A stretch of 64,000 bases of DNA from Bradyrhizobium barranii subsp. apii (GCF_011516635.5 NZ_CP096255.1:2044501-2108500), one strand, 5' to 3'; shown: positions 53,528-62,891, counted from the stretch's first letter. The notes: generated by a model not told the origin, from the letters alone. Made by a program: numbers and translations.

Positions 53528-53828
53528 GTGCTGCCTCCAATCCAGCGTGCGGCCAGGCCGCCGCGATGGTGCGCAATCTATCTAACCTTATGCGGGCTCT
53601 GGGCGTTCCAACCCATGAAGATCACGGCTTCCGTATTCGACATGCGCCACATCGCCGCCCTTTGTGTACCAACTGGCAAGGCCCGATTGCGGAGGGCGCG
53701 CGCCAGCACTCGACGGTCCCGGACCTGGAAGCCGCCCGGCGATGACAAATGGGCAAATTGTTTGTTGTGGATCAATTCCAAGGTGCCCAGACAGTCGTAC
53801 GCTGCGCCGAAAACGAGGGAGGTTCCAC
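53528..53828. other. Gap with no supported gene
   Basis: About 300 bp between the divergent small genes at 53336 and 53829. Long open frames cross it on both strands without ribosome sites or recognisable sequence. Confidence 0.35.
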
Positions 53829-54050
53829 ATGGCATCAATCTTCTCGACGCCCCATCCAGAAAAATGCCCTCAATGTGGTTCTGGGTTGGTCCATCTAGAG
53901 TGGCGCGAGCGCGTCAATGCCCAAGAAATCCATGACCTTTGGCGCTGCTTTAACTGCAAAAGCGAGTTTGTCACCGCCGCCACTCCTGATGAGAGAGAAC
54001 CCTCGGTCGTCGAGATAACCAAGCCCTTCTTTACGAGCCTAATAGTCTAA
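53829..54050 (+). CDS. Small zinc-ribbon protein
   Basis: The 73-residue protein has two CxxC knuckles, CPQCGSG (near residue 13) and CFNCKSE (near 40), spaced as in a zinc ribbon. Between them is HLEWRERVNAQEIHDLWRCF. ATG 53829 is preceded by GAGGGAGGTT, a strong site. Similar short zinc ribbons are common in Bradyrhizobium; a metal-binding or nucleic-acid role is only inferred. Confidence 0.75.
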   Translation: MASIFSTPHPEKCPQCGSGLVHLEWRERVNAQEIHDLWRCFNCKSEFVTAATPDEREPSVVEITKPFFTSLIV

Positions 54051-54071
54051 TCGACTGGCGTGGCTCGCGCT

Positions 54072-54209
54072 TTACTTGACGCCTTGACCGCCGACGCGCG
54101 CCGTTCGGCGGAGATCGTGCGGCGTGAAGCGCTTGAGGCCCAATAAATCACAGAGCCGGGGCGTCTTGCTCTTGTCCTCGTTCCGGCGCCAAACGCCACT
54201 CTTTGCGAC
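54072..54209 (-). pseudogene. Tyrosine recombinase (phage integrase) C-terminal fragment
   Basis: On the minus strand a frame reads LGLKRFTPHDLRRTARVGGQ and then stops. FTPHDLRRTA is the conserved box of phage-type integrases that carries the catalytic His and Arg. The rest of the enzyme, including the catalytic Tyr, is missing. The upstream limit is approximate. It marks decay of another integrated element. Confidence 0.6.
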
Positions 54210-54351
54210 GATTGGGCAAATAGGTCCTTGCCGTTACCTACTGTGAGCTTCGTCAGGCAGGATGCGAACGAGCAAGCGCATCCGGTCCTCCACTGGCCCA
54301 GGAAACAGGCTAAGGTCGCAGCCCCCATCAAGGGTCAAAAGGACAAGCTCG

Positions 54352-54603
54352 ATGACCACAATCAAGTTCTTGGCGACTGGATTGATCGCGATCACCGTCC
54401 TTACAACGACCGCCGTGGCTCGCGAGAAATTCGCAGCCGGGCCAACGCGCATCACGGTGTACGGCAAGCCCTGTCATATATTCAATACCGGCCCCGGCGG
54501 CTGCTGGATTGTCTGGGAGGGCATTCCAATATGGTTCGGTCCGTCGGTCCGGGGCGTGCCCGGCCGCATTTGCGACAATGGCGACAATCCGAGGATATGT
54601 TGA
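54352..54603 (+). CDS. Small secreted Cys-rich protein
   Basis: The 83-residue protein has a signal peptide (IKFLATGLIAITVLTTTAVAREK, cut near residue 23). Four cysteines (GKPCHIF, GGCWIV, GRICDN and the C-terminal Cys) suggest two disulfides in the periplasm. A purine-rich AAAAGGACAAG precedes ATG 54352. Function is unknown. Confidence 0.68.
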   Translation: MTTIKFLATGLIAITVLTTTAVAREKFAAGPTRITVYGKPCHIFNTGPGGCWIVWEGIPIWFGPSVRGVPGRICDNGDNPRIC

Positions 54604-54675
54604 GATGCGGACGATAGGAGGTGCGCAGCGGTATCCGAGGCAATCGCTGCGCGGTTCGGCCCTCGGCGGCGTCGG

Positions 54676-54838
54676 TCAGCGCGGTGGCGGCGAGAAGTAC
54701 GCGCGGGTGCTTGTGCTCGCGTTTCGGCACCGTCTCGCTGAAGTGCCGGATCGCATCGGGCAACGTGATGAGCTCGGTGCCGCTGGGTAGCACGATCCGA
54801 GTGTCAAAGCGGCGTAAGCAACCATCGGATTCAGCCAC
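54676..54838 (-). pseudogene. Small hypothetical gene, probably decayed
   Basis: From GTG 54838 the frame encodes RFDTRIVLPSGTELITLPDAIRHFSE and KHPRVLLAATALTDAAEGR, which resembles a small rhizobial protein family of unknown role. It then runs on without the expected end, so a frameshift near 54670 is likely. It overlaps the end of the pseudogene upstream by eight bases, as genes in an operon would. Confidence 0.45.
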
Positions 54839-55168
54839 GCTGACGCCAGTCCGACGGTATCCGTTCGCCGCAATCAAAGCGCGCGTATTTCTCGCGAGTC
54901 CACGCCTCATGAACGCGCGAGGCCCGGAAATTGGCCTCTGTGCTTTTGGGCAGATATTCGCTCCATGCCACCTCGAACGCCGCGCGGCTCGAACGACGGC
55001 GCCGAGCCTTTGCAGTGCTCGCCGGGCTTCGAGCCGGGATAGAAGCCGCACTGCCATTGCCAAACCTCGGACGAGTCTGGGGTTTCCGACGGCTTTCGTG
55101 ATGTCGTCAAAGTGGATGTGCCAGCAATCGCTGCGGTGCGGATCGCGCCGGCGGGTGAGGACGGGCAT
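54831..55168 (-). pseudogene. Hypothetical gene broken by two frameshifts
   Basis: Three minus-strand frames must be joined: MPVLTRRRDPHRSDCWHIHF at the start, WQWQCGFYPGSKPGEHCKGS in the middle, and AAFEVAWSEYLPKSTEANFR followed by EAWTREKYARFDCGERIPSD at the end, with TGA at 54831-54833. Together they fit one small family frequent in Bradyrhizobium-type genomes; its function is not known to me. At least two indels make it inactive. Confidence 0.6.
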
Positions 55169-55222
55169 AGGCGCATTTGAGCGGGGCCGGCAAGGTGCGG
55201 CGACCCGGATTGGCCGCGCCCG

Positions 55223-55324
55223 CTACTGGTCGAGCGGCCCCTTCCAATCTGTAAAGTCGTATACGGCCCACCATCGATGCAGTGTCTGCCCGCACGCTTT
55301 GCAATCGAAGCGCCCGCTTGCCAC
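55223..55324 (-). CDS. Very short zinc-knuckle protein
   Basis: From GTG 55324 the 33-residue frame reads ASGRFDCKACGQTLHRWWAV and ends DWKGPLDQ. The CKAC pair followed by HRWW recurs in short rhizobial zinc-ribbon proteins, where a longer N-terminal half with another CxxC is usual. It may therefore be a truncated remnant rather than a complete gene. The broken gene at 54831 lies directly downstream. Confidence 0.42.
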   Translation of the reverse strand: MASGRFDCKACGQTLHRWWAVYDFTDWKGPLDQ

Positions 55325-55793
55325 GACCGGCCGCCTTATTTGGATAGCGCTGTGAAGCGTCCCGCAAAACAAGCAACTAAAAAAGACGCGCATTGGTCAT
55401 CGATCCCCGGTCGAAGTGCACCCCGTGCGTTGGGCCAACTGGGTCGCCATAGTAAAAAGGGCAGTTTGTATCTTGGCAGTTCAGGCCGAATATTTGTGAG
55501 TTCGCGCCAACGAGGGTCCTTGGTCGCGATGCGGCGCGGTGGGCCCAAGTGCAGTGAGTGCACATAATTCACAAAGGACAAAAGGCCCGGCTGGGCCGGG
55601 CCCCATTGCATGCCACTCGCGTCGGTGACTTGTGAGTTCAGAGGCCAAAGGACCAACCGATTGCGAGACGCTGGCTCACTGGCGAATCAGTACCGTAATT
55701 TGTCGACACAATTGAGGCCAACGACGGTCGTCCCCGAGCATCTCAAGCTCGGCACTATGCGGCAGTCACGGCCATGGCAGCGATCCTCACGGC
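55325..55793. other. Gap with a hairpin and one doubtful ORF
   Basis: The perfect stem GGCCCGGC / GCCGGGCC at 55584-55602, with a three-base loop, could end transcription. A minus-strand ORF at 55377-55565 (GLNCQDTNCPFYYGDPVGPT) has several Cys but a poor start site, so it is not called. Nothing else is supported. Confidence 0.4.
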
Positions 55794-55976
55794 CTATCCC
55801 TTCGGCGGCTGCAATTCCCCAGCAAACCACCTGGCGACCTCGGGCGACGTGATCGGATCGGCTTCCTCGCAATGCAAGCATGTCGGCCGGAGTGGGCCCT
55901 TGCCATCCGGTCGCGCTATCAGGACCAGCGGCTTGCCGCAACGCGCACAATTTAAGGTTTTGGATATCCCGTCCAT
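55794..55976 (-). CDS. Small zinc-ribbon protein
   Basis: The 60-residue protein has CARCGKP (near residue 10) and CLHCEEAD (near 35) as the two halves of a zinc ribbon, then EVARWFAGELQPPKG. The start is taken at ATG 55976 behind GAGGCG; the frame is open further upstream. It is probably a metal-binding accessory protein of unknown role. Confidence 0.62.
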   Translation of the reverse strand: MDGISKTLNCARCGKPLVLIARPDGKGPLRPTCLHCEEADPITSPEVARWFAGELQPPKG

Positions 55977-56195
55977 CGCCTCATTATGGCGCGTGGAACC
56001 GGAGAGTCCAGATATTGATGGCGATCTCCGTGACTGACACGCACACAAATTCGCGAATGCCTCATCAGGCTACCGCATCGTCCAGCCACAGTTCGAGCAG
56101 CGCGCGATGTGCGTCGCATCCCCTCGGCCGCCAAGAGCACCTGGGCGCGCGCAGGCGCGGCATGCACCTGCGGCAGGTCGGTAGCGCAAGCATGG

Positions 56196-56357
56196 ATGAC
56201 GCTTATTGCCGCTGGCTTCGCCTGGGATCGAATCAACATCTATCTAGCAATGGTTGGCCTGGGCCTAGCGGCGGCGTCTTGGCTGATCGGGTACGCGCTT
56301 CGATACGTTCTCACGGGCGGAGATGATGTCATGTCGAAATTGAAGAGAGACAGTTGA
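56196..56357 (+). CDS. Small single-helix membrane protein
   Basis: The 53-residue protein has one membrane helix (INIYLAMVGLGLAAASWLIGYALRYVL) and a short basic tail (SKLKRDS). The ATG 56196 has no strong ribosome site, so the exact start is unsure. Function is unknown. Confidence 0.5.
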   Translation: MTLIAAGFAWDRINIYLAMVGLGLAAASWLIGYALRYVLTGGDDVMSKLKRDS

Positions 56358-56536
56358 ATAAAGCCCACTTCAGTTGGTAGCTTCTGGACGTCGCCTGTTG
56401 GCCCTTAGAACGAGCTGACACCGGCCTCAAACGGCAAAGCGACGCGGATCACTCCATCCGGAACGGCCTCGAAGCCGCTTCTGCGCCGAAAAAGGCCAAC
56501 TTGGAATGATCACATTAGGTTCACGCGCCTGAAGCT

Positions 56537-58168
56537 TTACTGGGCCATTGCCGAGGTGTTGCTCTTGCGAAGTCTGTCGAGGTCCTCATCAACCGCCAGA
56601 GCCATCGGCGTATTCCGCGGCGTCATCCGGTACGTCTGCAAAGAGGGTGCGGCCGCGACCAAAGCGGGCCACGCCGCCTCCGCGTCGGCGGCATGGCCGG
56701 TACGAATAAGCGACGATAGCCAGACCGCCTTGCAGACACCTATCGCAGGTGTTCGATCCATACATTCGCGGGCGAAACGCAGCGCATCCTCGTAATCCTG
56801 CACGGAATAGCGCAGCCTTGCCCCGTAGAGCGCGTAGTGTGCTGGGCGTACCGGGTTCCAGGAGATCGCCTTCTCGAAGGCTTCAATCGCTGCCTGGGTT
56901 CGACCGGCATAATGCAATGCACCGGCAAGGACGACCCAGTTGTCCGGATCGCCAGGGCCGAGCTCGATCGCCCGCTCGGCCGCGCTCACCGCTGACTCAG
57001 GGTCCTGACCTGCGTCGGTTACCAAGGACAGCACTCGCCACGAACTGGCACGCAGCGGGTCCAGCGCAATCGCGCGCCTGACGTCGGCGATCGCCTGCGG
57101 CAAGTCCTGACGACTGAGCCCAGGATCGTGATGGCCAAAAATCAGCATCTTCTTCACCAGTCCGAGTCCCGTCCACGCGGGCGCGTAGTTCGGATCAAGC
57201 CGGACCGCCAGTTCGAGTTCCTGCCGCGCTTGGCGGAGGCTCTCGGAACTTGGTGCCATGGTCAGCGCAAGCGTGCGCAGCACGCGCGCATGCACATCAA
57301 GCGAGGCCGGCGCGCGGCTCCGTAACGCCGCCCGGTCCGACTCGCGCACGGTTGCACCAAGCGAGGCGCTGATCCGAGAGATCAACGTTTCAGTAACGTC
57401 GGGCAGGTCCTGCGCAGTGGGTTCGAACCGGCCGCTCCAGACGATGCGGTTGTTGCTGGAATCGATCAATTGCACGTGGAGCTGCAGCCGGTCGCCGCGT
57501 CTCTCTGCGCTGCCATCCACAAGGTAGCGAGCGTGGGTCATCGCGGCGATCTGGGCCGGCGGCAGGTTCTTGCCGCTAAGCTCGGCTGTGGCGAGGGTTG
57601 AGACGATGTGCAGGTCGGGGTTGCGCGCAAGTTCGGAGGCAATCATGTAGGCTAATCCGTTGCCGTCCGGACTGCCTTCCTGAGAGGTGTTGAGTACGCG
57701 CAGGGGTAGAACTGCAACGTCGGCCACCATCCTGTTGCGTACCTTGGGGGGCCCGGAGCCGGCGCCGAGCAGTAGAAGTTGCCAGACCAGCACGATCGCG
57801 ACTGCCACCATCGCAAGGGCGGCGGCCAGGCGATAGAATCTTCGCACATCGCGCGGCGCCGTGTCGGCTGCGTCAACGATCAGAAGGTAACCACGTCGTG
57901 GCATCGTCCGCACGACTTGCTGCCGGCTGTCACCGAGCGCGCGCCGGATCTCGACCACGCATTGCACGAGCGAGTCGTCGGTGACCGAAACGCCCGGCCA
58001 CACTCGCGTACCGAGATCGAGTTTTGTAACCAGCTCTCCGGGACGGCGCCCCAATTCAAGCAACACTGCCAGAGCCTGAGGCCGCAGCTCAACGGCCTGG
58101 CCGTGCCGGTCAAATAACTGCGCCTGATCCAAATTGAGCGTGTATCCGTTCAGCCGCAGGCAGGTCAT
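56537..58168 (-). CDS. CadC/ToxR-like membrane transcriptional regulator with TPRs
   Basis: This is a 543-residue protein. Residues 1-95 form an OmpR/PhoB-type winged helix (LRPQALAVLLELGRRPGELVTKLDL, VSVTDDSLVQCVVEIRRALGD and RTMPRRGYLL). A membrane segment follows near 110-132 (LAAALAMVAVAIVLVWQLLLL). Then comes a periplasmic TolB-like segment (ADVAVLPLRVLNTS and LARNPDLHIVST) and at least four TPR units (for example NWVVLAGALHYAGRTQAAIEAFEKAISWNP). Such proteins sense periplasmic signals and bind DNA from the membrane without phosphorylation. The start at ATG 58168 is set by GGGAGGTG. Target genes are unknown; the divergent gene at 58431 is a candidate. Confidence 0.88.
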   Translation of the reverse strand: MTCLRLNGYTLNLDQAQLFDRHGQAVELRPQALAVLLELGRRPGELVTKLDLGTRVWPGVSVTDDSLVQCVVEIRRALGDSRQQVVRTMPRRGYLLIVDAADTAPRDVRRFYRLAAALAMVAVAIVLVWQLLLLGAGSGPPKVRNRMVADVAVLPLRVLNTSQEGSPDGNGLAYMIASELARNPDLHIVSTLATAELSGKNLPPAQIAAMTHARYLVDGSAERRGDRLQLHVQLIDSSNNRIVWSGRFEPTAQDLPDVTETLISRISASLGATVRESDRAALRSRAPASLDVHARVLRTLALTMAPSSESLRQARQELELAVRLDPNYAPAWTGLGLVKKMLIFGHHDPGLSRQDLPQAIADVRRAIALDPLRASSWRVLSLVTDAGQDPESAVSAAERAIELGPGDPDNWVVLAGALHYAGRTQAAIEAFEKAISWNPVRPAHYALYGARLRYSVQDYEDALRFARECMDRTPAIGVCKAVWLSSLIRTGHAADAEAAWPALVAAAPSLQTYRMTPRNTPMALAVDEDLDRLRKSNTSAMAQ

Positions 58169-58430
58169 GCGCGCACCTCCCGCCATTGATCTTAGCGGAC
58201 CTGAAAGTGCGTCTCAAGGCAGCGGCAGAGCCCGATTTCGTCCTTTATCGTGCCTTTTCGTACGGTTTTGCCGCAGACCTGCACTACGTTGACAACCGGA
58301 GAACCGCTGCCCGGAGCCCGCGGTAACCGAATAGCGCGATACCGAGAAAGCTGCACCGCGCTCACAGGGCGCGGAGTGTGTCCAGTGCGCAGCAGCAGAC
58401 GATGGTTTCTTTCTTCTCGCGAGATTGCAA

Positions 58431-59207
58431 ATGCGGAAGAGGTTTTCGATAGCCATCACAGCGGGAAGGGCGCATTGCGGCGGAGTCGACCGTCATTCGC
58501 GCGCGCGCCGGGGCAGCCGTTACTTCATTGTGTCGATACTGTGCGCGGCCTGCATCGTTCAGTTCGAAACCAATCCAGCGCGGGCTCAATGCACGGCTCG
58601 CGATGTCTTGCAAAACCAGCTGAAGCTCAAGACGCGCCCCGCCGAAGTGTCCCAGCAACTCATTCAGTCCGGCCGCGATGTGGCGACATGGAAGACCATT
58701 ACCATTGGTACCTTCGCTGATCCGCTTGGATTGCGCAATAAGCTGGACGGCATGGGCTGCGGTATCGGGGGGCAGGCCGCTGAAATACTTGCTCGACCGA
58801 CATTCATCCTTGGCTCTCGCAAGACAGACGTGGAGCTTGTCCTCGTATCGCCAGCCCAGCTTGGATTCACTTCCGATACCGTGACCTTGGCTGATGTTTA
58901 CGCGCGTGCTCGACAGCTCGGCTTCGAACTCGCGGCAGCCGAAGTCGGCCCGCAATTGCGCATCCAATATCTTGACCAGCCTATCGGTGAATTTCTCATC
59001 ATCGGAATGGAGCCAATCAAGACGTGGAGTGGCGAGCCGATGGTTCTGAATGTAGCAAATGGCGGCGCCGGATTGATCCTCATCGGCCAGGACGGCAAAG
59101 CCGCCTCCGAAATACATGTGACATCTCGGTTCGTCTTCGCGCGCTCGCATCAATCCGCACCCGGCACTGGACCGATCGATCAGGCAGCGGCGTTTCTGCC
59201 ACCATGA
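58431..59207 (+). CDS. Secreted hypothetical protein
   Basis: The protein of about 258 residues has a basic N-terminus, a hydrophobic segment (YFIVSILCAACIVQF) and a likely cleavage site after NPARA. The mature domain (CTARDVLQNQLKLKTRPAEV, then DVELVLVSPAQLGFTSDTVT and LRIQYLDQPIGEFLIIGMEP) has no fold I can name. Its stop overlaps the start of the VWA protein gene, so the two are translationally coupled and probably act together outside the cytoplasm. Confidence 0.72.
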   Translation: MRKRFSIAITAGRAHCGGVDRHSRARRGSRYFIVSILCAACIVQFETNPARAQCTARDVLQNQLKLKTRPAEVSQQLIQSGRDVATWKTITIGTFADPLGLRNKLDGMGCGIGGQAAEILARPTFILGSRKTDVELVLVSPAQLGFTSDTVTLADVYARARQLGFELAAAEVGPQLRIQYLDQPIGEFLIIGMEPIKTWSGEPMVLNVANGGAGLILIGQDGKAASEIHVTSRFVFARSHQSAPGTGPIDQAAAFLPP

Positions 59208-60070
59208 AGAGGAACCAGCGCGAGGCTACCATGCTTCATCGTGTCTCCATCGCAGCGGCATTGATCGCTGGAGTGATCGCCGGAGGTGAAGTCGCCAACA
59301 CGGCCGCCCTCAATTCGGGGTACCGAGTGGTTGCCGGCAGCGAGCATCCATCGGTCGATGTCGAACTCGTTCTTGCTGTCGATGTCTCCTATTCAATGGA
59401 TCCTGGCGAGCTTTTGCTTCAGCGCGAGGGTTACGCGGAGGCCATCGTTTCCAACGAATTTCTCCAGGCGCTCAAGGCCGGGCCGAACCGAAGGTTGGCC
59501 CTGGTCTATGTCGAATGGTCTGGACCGAACGATCAGAAAATCATCGTGCCGTGGAGATTGATCGACAGCCGCGAATCTGCAGCTGCGGTGGCGGCGGAAA
59601 TCGCGAAAGCGCCGGTTCGCACGGGCTCACGCACCTCGATCTCTGGCGCGATAAATTTCGCATTGCCGCTGTTCGATGCGGATCCGTATCGTGGACTGCG
59701 GCGTGTGATCGACGTTTCCGGCGATGGCGTGAACAACGACGGAAGCCCAGTTACCACCGCACGCGATGCGGCGCTGGCAAGGGGCATTACCATCAACGGA
59801 TTGCCGATCATGCTCGAAGGAAGACTTTCGTCGCAAATGGACATCGACGAACTCGATCTCTATTACGAGGATTGTGTGATTGGCGGGTCAGGCTCGTTTA
59901 TGGTGACGATCAGAAGCCGTGACGGGTTCAAGGAGGCGATCCGAACAAAGCTCGTGCTCGAGGTTGCCGGCGGCGTGCCCAGGGACCGGATCGTTTCGGT
60001 GACCGAAAGGGAGCCGCGAATATCCTGCCTCATTGGTGAGGCAATATGGGCGAAACGAAGCCGGTGGTGA
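59204..60070 (+). CDS. Secreted VWA-like protein (DUF1194)
   Basis: The 288-residue protein has a signal segment (RVSIAAALIAGVIAGGEVANTAA) followed by a von Willebrand A-type domain: VLAVDVSYSMDPGE is the metal-site DxSxS motif, and RRVIDVSGDGVNNDG the second Asp region. The family is DUF1194, found in alphaproteobacteria, with unknown binding partner. ATG 59204 overlaps the stop of the preceding secreted protein. It is full length. Confidence 0.87.
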   Translation: MKRNQREATMLHRVSIAAALIAGVIAGGEVANTAALNSGYRVVAGSEHPSVDVELVLAVDVSYSMDPGELLLQREGYAEAIVSNEFLQALKAGPNRRLALVYVEWSGPNDQKIIVPWRLIDSRESAAAVAAEIAKAPVRTGSRTSISGAINFALPLFDADPYRGLRRVIDVSGDGVNNDGSPVTTARDAALARGITINGLPIMLEGRLSSQMDIDELDLYYEDCVIGGSGSFMVTIRSRDGFKEAIRTKLVLEVAGGVPRDRIVSVTEREPRISCLIGEAIWAKRSRW

Positions 60071-60497
60071 GCGCTTCGGTACCTTTTGGAAGGCGCACAG
60101 TTCGATCCGCGTTGAACGAGCGTAGTACGTCTGCTCATGGCCCTCAGCCGACATAATTGGCGTTATGGCTGACTTCCGCTTTACGGAGATGTCCGACTTC
60201 ATCATCAAATGCGGAAACCGCTTCCGTCGACCGGAAAGGCAAGGATCGTGGATGCTGTCACCTCCCACTCATCAGCAGGCGAGCTTGCCTGACACCCTCG
60301 CGGGCCGTGCACGAACGAAAAGAGCACGTATCCGGTGTGGTCGTCGCGCTGGGGGTAGCGAAGCTCGCTCCGGGCTGTTGTATTGGCGCGGCAGCTTCGG
60401 GCCTGGTGACCCGGAACGGACCTTGTCAAGCGAACGCGGCCGTTGCAGACGATCTGTACAGCGCGTACCGTCGCCGATGCCGATACAAGGAGCCCCA
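60071..60497. other. Intergenic region, no gene supported
   Basis: About 430 bp between the VWA gene and a short gene. Several frames are open on both strands, but their products have no recognisable features and no ribosome sites. The promoter of the 60498 gene should lie near the end. Confidence 0.4.
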
Positions 60498-60674
60498 ATG
60501 ACTGATCGAGAAAAGATTCTGATTGCCCTTGGCGAAAAGCCTCTGAAGGTTTTCGAAATCATGAAGCGCGTGAACATAAAGCATGAGGACGATTGCCAAT
60601 CGCTCTTGTTGAAGATGCGTGACGACGGCGCCGTGAAGTTCGATATTCACAAGGGATATTGGCTCGCTGTCTGA
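60498..60674 (+). CDS. Small winged-helix-like protein
   Basis: The 58-residue protein (REKILIALGEKPLKVFEIMK, NIKHEDDCQSLLLKMRDDGA, VKFDIHKGYWLAV) has the helix-helix-helix-strand pattern of a minimal winged helix. ATG 60498 follows AAGGAG at seven bases. It is possibly a small DNA-binding protein. It converges on the aldolase gene. Confidence 0.68.
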   Translation: MTDREKILIALGEKPLKVFEIMKRVNIKHEDDCQSLLLKMRDDGAVKFDIHKGYWLAV

Positions 60675-60759
60675 CAATTTTCGCTTGATCACCAGCGGCT
60701 GGTAGAGTTGCTTGCAAGTTTCCTTAGCGAAGACTAGCCGCGTTCAACGACACTCTGAG

Positions 60760-61473
60760 TCAATGTGGCGCCAGTTTCGACTGAGGCATGGCGCGTGGAA
60801 CATCACCGACGTCGTCAAGATCGGGCGCCTGGCCGTAGCCCATGCGTTTCATCTGTTCGTGGACCTGTGCCATTTCGGTCTCGCTGAGGCGCGGAGGTTC
60901 GCCGATCGCCAGCGCGTGGACATACATCTTCGCCAGGGTCTCCACCTCCACGGCAAGCCAAAGCGCCTTTTCAAATGTCTGCGCCGTTACGATCAAGCCA
61001 TGATGGCCGAGCAAGCAGGCATTTCGTCCTTCGAGCGCATCGACGGCGTAATCCGACAGCGCTTGTGTGCCGAAGCAGGCATAAGGCGAACAACGGATAT
61101 CGTTGCCACCGGCTACCGCGACCATGTAGTGGAAGCAGGGAATGCCACGCTCGTGCACGGCGAGAATGGTGCTGAAGGTGGAATGCGTATGAAGCACGAC
61201 GTTTATGTCGTCCCGCGCTCGCAGAATATCGCGATGAAAACGCCATTCTGAAGAAGGGCGATGGCTGCCCTGGTAATTCGCGGCAAAATCCATCGCGACA
61301 ATGTCTTCTGGCCGCATGCGCTCATAGGGCAAGCTTGTCGGTGTGATTAGCATGCCGTTTGGAATCCGGTGCGAAAGATTGCCGGAAGTCCCTTGGTTGA
61401 GACCGTTTCGGTTCATCTCCTTGCAGGTATCGACGATGCCCTGGCGGAGATCGGCATGATTGCGGTCTGTCAT
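60760..61473 (-). CDS. Class II (zinc) aldolase, FucA-like
   Basis: This is a 237-residue member of the aldolase II/adducin family. The zinc ligands are in VVLHTHSTF and LLGHHGLIV, the phosphate/substrate loop in GTSGNLSHRIPNGMLITPTS, and the acidic residue in SSEWRFHRDIL. These enzymes split L-fuculose-1-phosphate or related ketose phosphates into dihydroxyacetone phosphate and an aldehyde. The start at ATG 61473 overlaps the kinase stop, so kinase and aldolase act in sequence. The exact sugar is not determined by the sequence. Confidence 0.88.
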   Translation of the reverse strand: MTDRNHADLRQGIVDTCKEMNRNGLNQGTSGNLSHRIPNGMLITPTSLPYERMRPEDIVAMDFAANYQGSHRPSSEWRFHRDILRARDDINVVLHTHSTFSTILAVHERGIPCFHYMVAVAGGNDIRCSPYACFGTQALSDYAVDALEGRNACLLGHHGLIVTAQTFEKALWLAVEVETLAKMYVHALAIGEPPRLSETEMAQVHEQMKRMGYGQAPDLDDVGDVPRAMPQSKLAPH

Positions 61474-62885
61474 GATGGGTGCTCCGAAAAAGAAATCCAG
61501 GATTGATAGGCGGCGGAAAGGGTGCGTTTGCACTCATCCTCGCCGAGCGGCGTGACAGCTTCAAGCACCACGCTCGAAACCGGAATCGTACGCGAAAATC
61601 TCCGCCACAGCAGCGCCGCGCCGAGCGCCGTTCCATCCCGAGATTGGCTCACCGAGACGCTCTGCGATGGCCGCAACGCGGCCAGAGCGCGCGCGAAGGG
61701 CAGGTTGGCGGCGAAGCCACCGTCGATGACGATGTGTTTCGAGCTGCCAAGCGCATCTAGACAGCGGTTTGCGCTGAATGCGGCGTAGAGGACTGCCAAC
61801 CCCTGCCATTCGGTTGGCGTCTCGGGCCGCGGTCCGATAATGCGTCCGCGGTGAGCTGCACCGGGGAACAGTCCGTCATCCCCAACGAAGGAGGGGAGTG
61901 CCAGGGTTCCAAGGGCCAGTAGACTCGGCAATGCGGTGAGGACAGCTGCATCAGAAGCGTCGTGGTCTCTGCTGATCAGGTCGTATTCGCGGCCTGTCGC
62001 GATCAGCGTGGAGGGTACGTTCTCACCGTCGACATCGATATTGAGCACCATGCCGCGTGTGGCGTCGAGCTTGTCTAGCGCGAGGCCGCGCTGAAAGCCG
62101 ATCATCCAGGTGCCTGTTGATAGGATCGAGGTATCGGCCATGCCGGCGGCCTTGTAGCGGAACAGGTTGGCGTTGGAATCATGCACGCCGCAGAGGATTT
62201 CGGTCGAGCGCGCCAGGCCGGTACGCTTGGCTACGGCCTCCGAAACCCTCCCTAGCACCGCACCGGCGGATGCCCGCTCCGGCAGAAGACGGTCCCAGCC
62301 GCGCTTGCGCATCAGGGAGGAAGGCTGATGGTGGAAAAGGTCCCAGATATGGCTCTGAGCCGCGAGCTGTGAAATTTCACTTGCAGCACACCCGCCGAGC
62401 CGCAAGGCGAAATACTGCGCAGTCGTAAGATAGGTCTTCGCGCGGGCGAATTCGGCGGGATATGCGCTTTCCTGCCAGAGCAATTGCTTGCCGAGCCGCA
62501 TCGCGCCGCTGATACCGCAAAACACTTCATCATAGGCAGGCGCAATCCGGGCGTAGGCCTGGTCGATCTCAGGCGGCGAGACCGCATCATAGTCCATCAT
62601 AGGCAGCACTGGCTCGTCACCTTCGACAAGAACGGCGCCACACCCATGCGCGCTCGCGATCACCGCGCCGATGGTGTGGCGTTTCGCCACCACGGCCAAA
62701 GTGTCGAGGAACCACTCTTCCAGCCCGGCAAGATCATAGGCGAGGTATGGTCCTGCCGTGGTCGGCACATTCGGGATCGAAAGTGTTTCGAGCGGCCAGC
62801 CGTCCTCACTCGCGACCAGCAGCTTCAGATTCGTCTTGCCAATGTCGAGAACCGCGATCCGGGGAGAGGTTTCCGATCTTGTCAT
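61470..62885 (-). CDS. FGGY-family carbohydrate kinase
   Basis: The 471-residue sugar kinase has the N-terminal phosphate motif IAVLDIGKTNLKLLV, a middle STGTWMIGF (adenosine site) and the late VIDGGFAANLPFARALAAL block. The start is behind the permease stop with a six-base gap. It phosphorylates the imported sugar or ketose so that the aldolase next to it can cleave it. Similar proteins are annotated as L-fuculokinase or rhamnulokinase; the choice is open. It is full length. Confidence 0.87.
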   Translation of the reverse strand: MTRSETSPRIAVLDIGKTNLKLLVASEDGWPLETLSIPNVPTTAGPYLAYDLAGLEEWFLDTLAVVAKRHTIGAVIASAHGCGAVLVEGDEPVLPMMDYDAVSPPEIDQAYARIAPAYDEVFCGISGAMRLGKQLLWQESAYPAEFARAKTYLTTAQYFALRLGGCAASEISQLAAQSHIWDLFHHQPSSLMRKRGWDRLLPERASAGAVLGRVSEAVAKRTGLARSTEILCGVHDSNANLFRYKAAGMADTSILSTGTWMIGFQRGLALDKLDATRGMVLNIDVDGENVPSTLIATGREYDLISRDHDASDAAVLTALPSLLALGTLALPSFVGDDGLFPGAAHRGRIIGPRPETPTEWQGLAVLYAAFSANRCLDALGSSKHIVIDGGFAANLPFARALAALRPSQSVSVSQSRDGTALGAALLWRRFSRTIPVSSVVLEAVTPLGEDECKRTLSAAYQSWISFSEHPS

Positions 62886-62891
62886 CGTTGT

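Noticed and set aside
53578..53838. 86-codon minus-strand ORF
   Set aside because: No ribosome site, overlaps the start of the zinc-ribbon gene, and the product has no recognisable feature.
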